Shown in pieces: positions 11,501 through 15,274 of a stretch of DNA of 15,274 nt. Position 1 is the stretch's first letter. Each line of letters opens with the position of its first letter. The position numbers and the translations under genes are program-made. Location of the stretch: assembly GCA_036939755.1 (NCBI GenBank), contig JALLAZ010000580.1, positions 1 through 15,274 on the forward strand, read 5' to 3'. Source of the DNA: Stephanodiscus triporus (taxonomy: Eukaryota > Bacillariophyta > Thalassiosirophyceae > Thalassiosirales > Thalassiosiraceae). Below the pieces are notes generated by a model. That model searched no databases. It saw only the letters and a program-made list of their open reading frames with translations, and was not told the DNA's origin.

Positions 11501-11725
11501 GTCGGTCATACCCGACGACTTGCGCGCGAACCATCCGTCGTTGCTGCCGTTACCGCCACCCCCCATCAGGAGGGCGGGGGCGTTCGCTCGACGACGAGCG
11601 GACGACGCGGCGTTCCTAGTCCTGGTCGTGGTGGTGCGATTACGGGTGTAGGGAAGGAGAACGACGGCGGGATCATCATCGTCGTCGTCGTCGTTGCCCC
11701 CCCCACCGCCCCCGCGGTCCGACAT
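8600..11725 (-). CDS. GPATCH1/TOUGH-like G-patch protein with large low-complexity inserts
   Basis: One uninterrupted frame of 1041 residues; the first ATG is at 11725 and the stop at 8600. Landmarks in GPATCH1 order are: NDGWFARKS (62-70), LMDIMDEQDEVE (159-170, as in the family's 'DFMDEED'), an eroded G-patch TGRRLLAAMGYRSRLGM (232-248), NLHGIGYDPFRDAPEF (333-348), WVPTRLLCKRWGVP (779-792, as in 'LCKRFNVP') and RPSAEVFRAIFDAESD (about 879-894, as in 'LFKAIF'). The tail has a basic KRRRKRHHHHRR patch (986-997), a likely nuclear localisation signal. Between landmarks are runs of Gly, Asp/Glu and Arg. GPATCH1 and plant TOUGH are nuclear proteins of the spliceosome or microRNA processing and work with a DEAH helicase. 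The G-patch keeps the MG core but has lost the second and third glycines. Human GPATCH1 is about 930 residues. Antisense frames across this gene are composition shadows. Confidence 0.75.
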   Translation of the reverse strand: MSDRGGGGGGNDDDDDDDPAVVLLPYTRNRTTTTRTRNAASSARRRANAPALLMGGGGNGSNDGWFARKSSGMTDDAIRSRLTGGGGHDEGEGYGMVGDAIQGGIVAGGGSGRGGRGRRRRRREGGPRFAWEEEEEEEGGGGSSGRRKMGTAPAAQLTLMDIMDEQDEVEHSKPSGVGVAYHQDDGEPRSRRRRRRRDANPALEELAIATGTCHGGGGGGGPPPTSSDGGSTGRRLLAAMGYRSRLGMAFVPIGGGGRGGKDDRHHDDDNKEEEGGGGGGGGEEDDDDALARQMERGGGKRLARWLKSKRLRAVPVPSVDDDGYLSIPEPKTNLHGIGYDPFRDAPEFREHRERKLAMARERGRDRGGGRCGRGGGAYDEDGGGGGGGRRRRRRSGGEGDRYFTDDLRDDGRRRGAPWEEERVREGEEEDDDDDDDDDGAGAGGRRRQEQHHSRHHYAADRDYTDFVGTRDSGGFALDDDDDTNTYYPGDGGRGGGGGGGANDRVGGGGEYETEIRSPAASEEEDEGNEIEGGGGGLFGSGELRGRLGGHDARKGYSGKEKRRAGISGDGDGSAADAWSAWGMGVGGGGDDKGIVATRRTKTIDGRPPLSGFSLGRRRDFDKGDVGVDSETGPDAPVRWKGPIPPAGYVLRRHVFAAAKDNDGVVPSAEDDADCGLGLNLQRRREQRPSRSFVPSVLPPADNERHCRSTEASGPLLARDGTELNFHAVRESMKNRFVASAGTMDAPDIGAPPVIVDDDDNPSMRNLNEEEFVDVTSTTWVPTRLLCKRWGVPIPSTMGTSGVAAEGSTGGGRGRGGKEEDYFLRTVYEPAVAADRRRGGDGVMVSRTNGGEDAASKSEGVTMTSSSDDESDAVGPPPTRPSAEVFRAIFDAESDMDISSSDDNDDNGVDNNDGNNNDNDDENDDEIILTKGRDGSTAVHTREERGGGVTPEQNRDIANVDNSRPLDPIESSSSCGSASSSSSQSTKRRRKRHHHHRRWSYDDGEYDKARNYEREDTMDIVKEMILIADPTEKIPGNKTVTA

Positions 11726-11999
11726 GGTGTTTCCCTGTGGAAAATATTTGTGGTGAAGAAAGAGTACGATACGATAATATTATGGGAACTTTTTTTGCGA
11801 CTTTCACACTAACTAACGCAGTTAATGAGCAACGCGCTATCTAAATAAATAATATGCTTGAACATTCGATGATGCATTTCTTGAATGAGATGCGCATCAT
11901 GCTCTTGGGTGACGCAGTTCCCTCTGTAGATGCTTTTGGGGCGGCCTTCGCCTCATCGTCTCATGCTGCATATCGCACCGAGGACGATGTGTGCCGAGA
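11726..11999. promoter_or_regulatory. Upstream region of the GPATCH1-like gene
   Basis: 274 bp between the coiled-coil gene stop (12000, minus) and the GPATCH1-like start (11725, minus). It should hold the 3' end of the first and the promoter of the second. The string TATCGTACTCT (minus strand, 11771-11761) lies 36 bases before the start and is identical to one upstream of the DUF1279 gene. Nothing else is identifiable. Confidence 0.4.
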
Positions 12000-12884
12000 T
12001 CAATTGTCGAGATCTCCATCCACGACGCGACGCTCCCATTTATCACGATCGGAAGACGCCATCCGCTGCGCCTCCCTCGCCTCGTTCAACTCCGATCGCA
12101 CGGACGCTTTCTGGGAGAGAGAATTGGGGCGGGGGGGGGTGGACGTTCGTTGGGGGTGAGGAAATGCAAATCGCGATCGAGAAAAAACAAACAAACCACG
12201 CTCTCATCGACGTGGGAAACAATGGTAAAGCATACACGACGCCCGGCGGCGGCAACGACGCGATGCCTGCGTCGTGTCGAACAAACCCACCTTCGCCAAC
12301 GCGCTCTTGATCTGCATCCCCAGCGCCATCGTCTCCTCGTCGTCCTCCTCCTCCCTCCTGTCCAATTCCGCGAATCCGATATTCATCCTCTCCCGCTCGA
12401 GGCGCATCCCGTCCGCCTCACGTCTATGTCCTTCCGTCCGTTCCCTAAGATTCCTCAATCTACCCTCCCGAATCCGCCTATTCCGTCGGGCACGTTCGAG
12501 CGCGCGCTCGCACCGAGTCGAGTACAACGACGTCGACACGACGTGCTCGGCGTACGCCGCCGCGACGTCCTCCTCGAACCTCGTCACGACCCCTCGCGCC
12601 TCGTCCCGCACGCGCCCCGTCTCCTTCCGTAAGTTCGAAATCGCACCGTCGAGGCGCACGACGTCGTCGTCGACCCGCAGTCGCTCGAGCTCCGTGCCGT
12701 GACGCGCCACGACGGCATTCAGGAGGTCCGCGCGGACGTTCGCGGACTCCGAGGCGTTCGACGCGAGTTCGGATTCGGCCCGCGCGAGGCGCGAGCGTAG
12801 GTCGTCGAGGGTCGCGAGCTCCGTCGTTAGGGCGTTGTTGCGCTCCTGGATGCGGCTGGCCACGGCGGCGAGGGAATGATTCAT
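12000..12884 (-). CDS. Coiled-coil protein of unknown function (two exons)
   Basis: Exon 1 is 12884-12291, intron 12290-12111 (180 nt, donor GTGGGT, acceptor TCTCTCCCAG, phase 0), exon 2 is 12110-12000; the joined protein has 234 residues. Nearly the whole length is charged and helical with heptad-like spacing (for example LTTELATLDDLRSRLARAES and RERTEGHRREADGMRLERER). Exon 2 (KASVRSELNEAREAQRMASS...) continues the same heptad character, and without splicing the frame degrades into a Cys/Arg-rich tail; this supports the intron. The frame stays open up to 13106, but there composition falls to non-coding and there is no pattern, so the ATG at 12884, preceded by ACAATAAAAAA, is chosen. I do not recognise the family; a structural or cytoskeletal role is only a guess. 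It is divergent from the destruction-box gene. Confidence 0.68.
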
Positions 12885-13272
12885 TTTTTTATTGTAAGTA
12901 TTATTTCGCTTCGAGTTTCGACCGTTCTCCTCGAGATACTCTCTATGGTGGAGCAGAGCTTCAGGGCGAATGCGGCGACGAGCAATAGCAGGGTACCATC
13001 CATCATTGATGATTCGCACGGGATAAAGTAAAGCCAATGACGGCGTTTTTGTCTCCCCGGAAACGTTGCATGATGTGTTGTCTACGTAGGAATCATACTT
13101 ATACACTTCCGGTATCTTCCCAAGTTGTCATTTTTTTCGGTGGTGGCGTCAAGACAAAAAAAAAAGAGAACCCAACACACCAGAAGAAAAAACAGAGCCA
13201 GCATTGCCGCACTCACGCATCCGGAGAGTGCAGAGAGCCCCCCCCGCCCAAACACAAACGACCGAAATAATA
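12885..13272. promoter_or_regulatory. Shared upstream region of two divergent genes
   Basis: 388 bp between starts at 12884 (minus) and 13273 (plus). It contains A-rich runs close to both ATGs, a nine-to-ten-base A run near 13157-13166 and no protein motif. An open frame on the minus strand up to 13106 has no coding character. Both genes must take their promoters from here unless an upstream exon exists. Confidence 0.45.
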
Positions 13273-14226
13273 ATGGCGAGAACATCTAAAACGGCCGAGG
13301 GTCGGTCCAATGTCGCGCCACCCCCCGCGAAGAAGGAGAAGCCGGCCGCCAAGAAGAAGGTCGTCGCCGCCGCGGCCGCCACCGCCGCGAAGGAGAAGAA
13401 GGAGAAGCCGGCCGTCGAGAGGATGAAGGAGACGACCGCGGTCGAGAAGGAGATGGCGTCGAGGTCGAAACCCCGGGAGACGAAGAAGGCTGCACACTCG
13501 TCGGCCACCACCGCGACCGCGGCGCGACGCGCGCTCGGGAACATTTCCAACGTCGATTCCGAGGACGGCGGCGAGCGCCGGGGCGGTAAGGCCGACGTGG
13601 CGAAGACGAAGAAACGGAAGACCGCCAATGCGACGAAAACAACCGCCGCCACCGCCACCGCGACGAGTCCCGCGCTCGGTCGGGGTCGCGGTCGCGCGGC
13701 CGCCGTCGGCTATCGCGAGGAGGAAGAGTCCGATCCCGAAGAGGACGGCGGCGACGAGGAGGAGGACGAGGACGAGAGCGACTACGAGGAAATGGAGGCG
13801 GTCGTCTCCAAGAAGGCGAAGATGAATCCCGCCGCCGCCACCGCCGCGACCAGGAAGAAGGCCGCCACGAAGAAGTACGGGGGAGGGGCGAACGACAAGG
13901 GGCAGTCGTCGTCGTCGTCGTCGTCGTCGACGCGCGGCGGGAGGAAGAAAAAGACGGCGGCGGGGCCGGTATCCGTCCTCGAGGTCCTGGAGGAGGTTTG
14001 CGGCAGTCCCGACGTCATCCCTGACTTCACGCAGAAATTCGCCAACGTGAATCCCGCAATCACGACGTCGGCATCGTCCTCCAAGACGAGGCTCGACGGC
14101 GCGACGACAGTTGGCGAGTTCGACAACGTCGAGGGGTACGTGCGCAGGACGACTGCGATGTACGAGGAGGAGGACCGGGCCAACGCAAACAACGATTGGA
14201 GGTGCATGAGCGCCGTGAACTGGTAG
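13273..14226 (+). CDS. Basic/acidic low-complexity protein with a cyclin-like destruction box
   Basis: 317 residues from the ATG at 13273, which follows AAATAATA. Residues 1-80 are Lys/Ala/Pro-rich (histone H1-like composition). Residues 85-93 read RRALGNISN, a full destruction box (RxxLxxxxN) almost identical to that of B-type cyclins, although no cyclin box follows. Next come a KTKKRK basic patch (111-116), an acidic block EEEESDPEED to DESDYEE (149-173), a second basic segment with a Ser run (212-219), and a non-repetitive C-terminus (about 231-317) with PVSVLEVLEEVCGSPDVIPDF and VGEFDNVEGYVRRTTAMYEE. The tail is the part most likely to define its family, which I do not recognise. A nuclear, cell-cycle-regulated chromatin protein is a reasonable inference from the motif and charge pattern. 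The stop overlaps a GTAGGT donor-like string, so a further exon is possible. Confidence 0.68.
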   Translation: MARTSKTAEGRSNVAPPPAKKEKPAAKKKVVAAAAATAAKEKKEKPAVERMKETTAVEKEMASRSKPRETKKAAHSSATTATAARRALGNISNVDSEDGGERRGGKADVAKTKKRKTANATKTTAATATATSPALGRGRGRAAAVGYREEEESDPEEDGGDEEEDEDESDYEEMEAVVSKKAKMNPAAATAATRKKAATKKYGGGANDKGQSSSSSSSSTRGGRKKKTAAGPVSVLEVLEEVCGSPDVIPDFTQKFANVNPAITTSASSSKTRLDGATTVGEFDNVEGYVRRTTAMYEEEDRANANNDWRCMSAVNW

Positions 14227-14280
14227 GTTTATCAAAGAGGGGAGCGTGACGGCGATCGTGGGTAGTCGGCACGCGTCGAT

Positions 14281-14292
14281 ATATATATATAA
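14281..14292. repeat. Short (TA)n microsatellite
   Basis: A TATATATATATA run between the stop of the destruction-box gene and the last confidently coding residues of the convergent PDZ gene. Confidence 0.8.
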
Positions 14293-14325
14293 GTGAGTGA
14301 GTTTCTTCTTTTTTATCACTGTACC

Positions 14326-14989
14326 ACAATTGTTCAGCGCCTTTAATCTTTTTTCCCGGGGCTCCATCTCATGCAACGCCTCAATTCCGTCCAAACGAGA
14401 TGCGGCGGGGGTGTATCCCATTGTCAACATGATCGATTCCTGTCTCGTCAGCCGTCCGAAAGAGTGAAGAGAGCAAAAAACACAAAAAGGTGCATCAGGT
14501 CAGACGGACGGAATGTAAGACATAATGATGTATGTTGTCGGATAGAAAACAGCCATCGGGCCAAGGAACAAAGCAAGGCAAAAAAATACAAACGACGGGG
14601 GGGGCGGGGAAAGAGAAAAGGAACGAAACACTCACACCCCTACCGAACTTGTCCCTCACCGCCCTCGCCACGCCCGAGTGATCGAGCATCTGTAGTCCCG
14701 CACCGTCCACGCCCACGATCATCGCGCCCCTCCGTACCCCTGACACGTCCGCAACCTCCCCCGGCCGTATCCCGTGCACCAGCGCAAAGTTGCCGCACAG
14801 TCCCCACCTAATCCCCGACAAAGGCCAACCGGACAACAGCAGGGCGGAGTACACGTGCCCAGACTTGTAGAATCGCAGCAGGAGGGGGAGTGCGCGCGCA
14901 GCATGTCGTTGTCGTTCGCGTACGCGGTAGTCGTGGTCGTTCGTTTTTAGAAGAGGAAGACGGCGAGGACGTCGACAGAAGCGACGCAT
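14326..14989 (-). CDS. PDZ-domain protein, ends unresolved (intron splits the PDZ domain)
   Basis: The upstream exon (open to 14989, ending 14636) encodes GIRWGLCGNFALVHGIRPGE and VADVSGVRRGAMIVGVDG, then HSGVARAVRDKFGRG: the strands and helix of a PDZ domain. A GTGAGT donor at 14635 and a GAGACAG acceptor (intron 14635-14440, 196 nt, phase 0) join it to ESIMLTMGYTPAASRLDGIE, whose 'xIMLTMG' is the expected last PDZ strand; this supports the splice. The frame then runs through HEMEPREKRLKALNNC to 14326, where a GTACAG donor-like site lies; beyond it the frame continues, antisense to the destruction-box gene, without coding character. The 5' side is also open: MRRFCRRPRR (14989) is a poor start, and a spliced exon near 15132-15234 or beyond the window is likely. 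PDZ domains bind C-terminal peptides; the partner is unknown. Confidence 0.6.
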
Positions 14990-15274
14990 CGTTATTCTCG
15001 TTCGAATGAGAGGGGGCGAACGACGGCGACGTCGTCAGAACGACAACGACGACGACGACGGCCCCTTCTTCGTCTCCGCCGTCCTCGCCCTCGTGCACGC
15101 CGACGACGCGCGGCCACGGAGAAGGGACGTACCGCGATCAGCTCGACAACCAGGAGTAGCAGTTGACGTCCGGCGGATGACGTCGACAAAAGGCGGGAGG
15201 AGCGACGGCTGGGGAAGCAGCGTGGAGATGGTCATTATTTTTCGAGAGGATGATGGGGCGGGGCGAGCGAGGGA
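14990..15274 (-). other. Probable 5' exon or leader of the PDZ gene at window edge
   Basis: On the minus strand an ATG at 15235-15233 follows AAATA and opens a frame (MTISTLLPQPSLLPPFVDVI) that reaches a GTACGT donor at 15132 and would stop at TGA near 15032, in the same frame as the PDZ exon. In another frame the same stretch reads RQLLLLVVELIA, a membrane-like helix, also ending at that donor but in phase 0, which fits an acceptor at CTACAAG before SGHVYSALLL. The two readings exclude each other and the second needs an exon outside the window, so I leave the structure open. Confidence 0.35.

Noticed and set aside
12885..13106. N-terminal extension of the coiled-coil frame to 13106
   Set aside because: The first 74 codons show non-coding composition and the codon at 12884 has an A-rich leader and begins the heptad-rich region.
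13213..14430. 405-residue minus-strand open frame across the destruction-box gene
   Set aside because: Only its first part (14439-14326 region) has coding character, as the second PDZ exon. The remainder is Arg/Gly/Leu-rich shadow of the plus-strand gene, though a small antisense exon is not excluded.
14990..15010. tRNA T-loop-like GTTCGAATG
   Set aside because: No acceptor stem, D arm or anticodon arm at the right distance on either strand.

Overview
The window looks like nuclear DNA from a GC-rich, intron-containing photosynthetic protist, most likely a centric diatom (Thalassiosira-like). This rests on short GT-AG introns (68 to 196 nt) in compact genes, GC-rich coding sequence with long Gly/Ser/Asp/Arg runs, A-rich leaders just before the start codons, and relics of two gene families I associate with centric diatoms: the Cys/His 'CSHxGCT' repeat proteins and the BTB plus SAP-like proteins. 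The species call is inference. I see no bacterial operon, CRISPR array, tRNA or rRNA.

Layout, left to right. (1) 260-961 (+): mitochondrial-type DUF1279/FAM210 membrane protein. (2) 1219-1810 (-): a two-exon gene that can be read only after removing a 178-nt intron; it matches the cytochrome c oxidase assembly factor PET100. (3) 2241-5140 (+): a five-exon DDX5/DBP2-type DEAD-box RNA helicase of 522 residues, whose first intron (1075 nt) is more than ten times longer than its other three. (4) 5476-8534: a lower-GC island of relics: a decayed 'CSHxGCT' repeat gene (-), a small Cys-rich ORF (+), a direct duplication, a BTB/SAP-like pseudogene (+) and a fragment of an IMP-specific 5'-nucleotidase (ISN1) gene (-). 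(5) 8600-11725 (-): a 1041-codon GPATCH1/TOUGH-like G-patch protein with very large low-complexity inserts and an eroded G-patch. (6) 12000-12884 (-): a two-exon coiled-coil protein. (7) 13273-14226 (+): a basic/acidic low-complexity protein with a cyclin-B-like destruction box (RRALGNISN). (8) 14326 to right edge (-): a PDZ-domain protein whose PDZ domain is split by an intron; its N- and C-terminal ends are unresolved.

Functional grouping. Two genes at the left (DUF1279, PET100) are probably mitochondrial and convergent. The helicase and the GPATCH1-like protein both belong to RNA processing, but they are separated by the relic island and nothing links them as a unit. The coiled-coil gene and the destruction-box gene are divergent and share a 388-bp upstream region. 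I found no self-contained new multi-gene system. The most interesting items are the long helicase intron with its hairpin, the PET100 gene hidden by its intron, the stacked relics, and the unidentified destruction-box protein.
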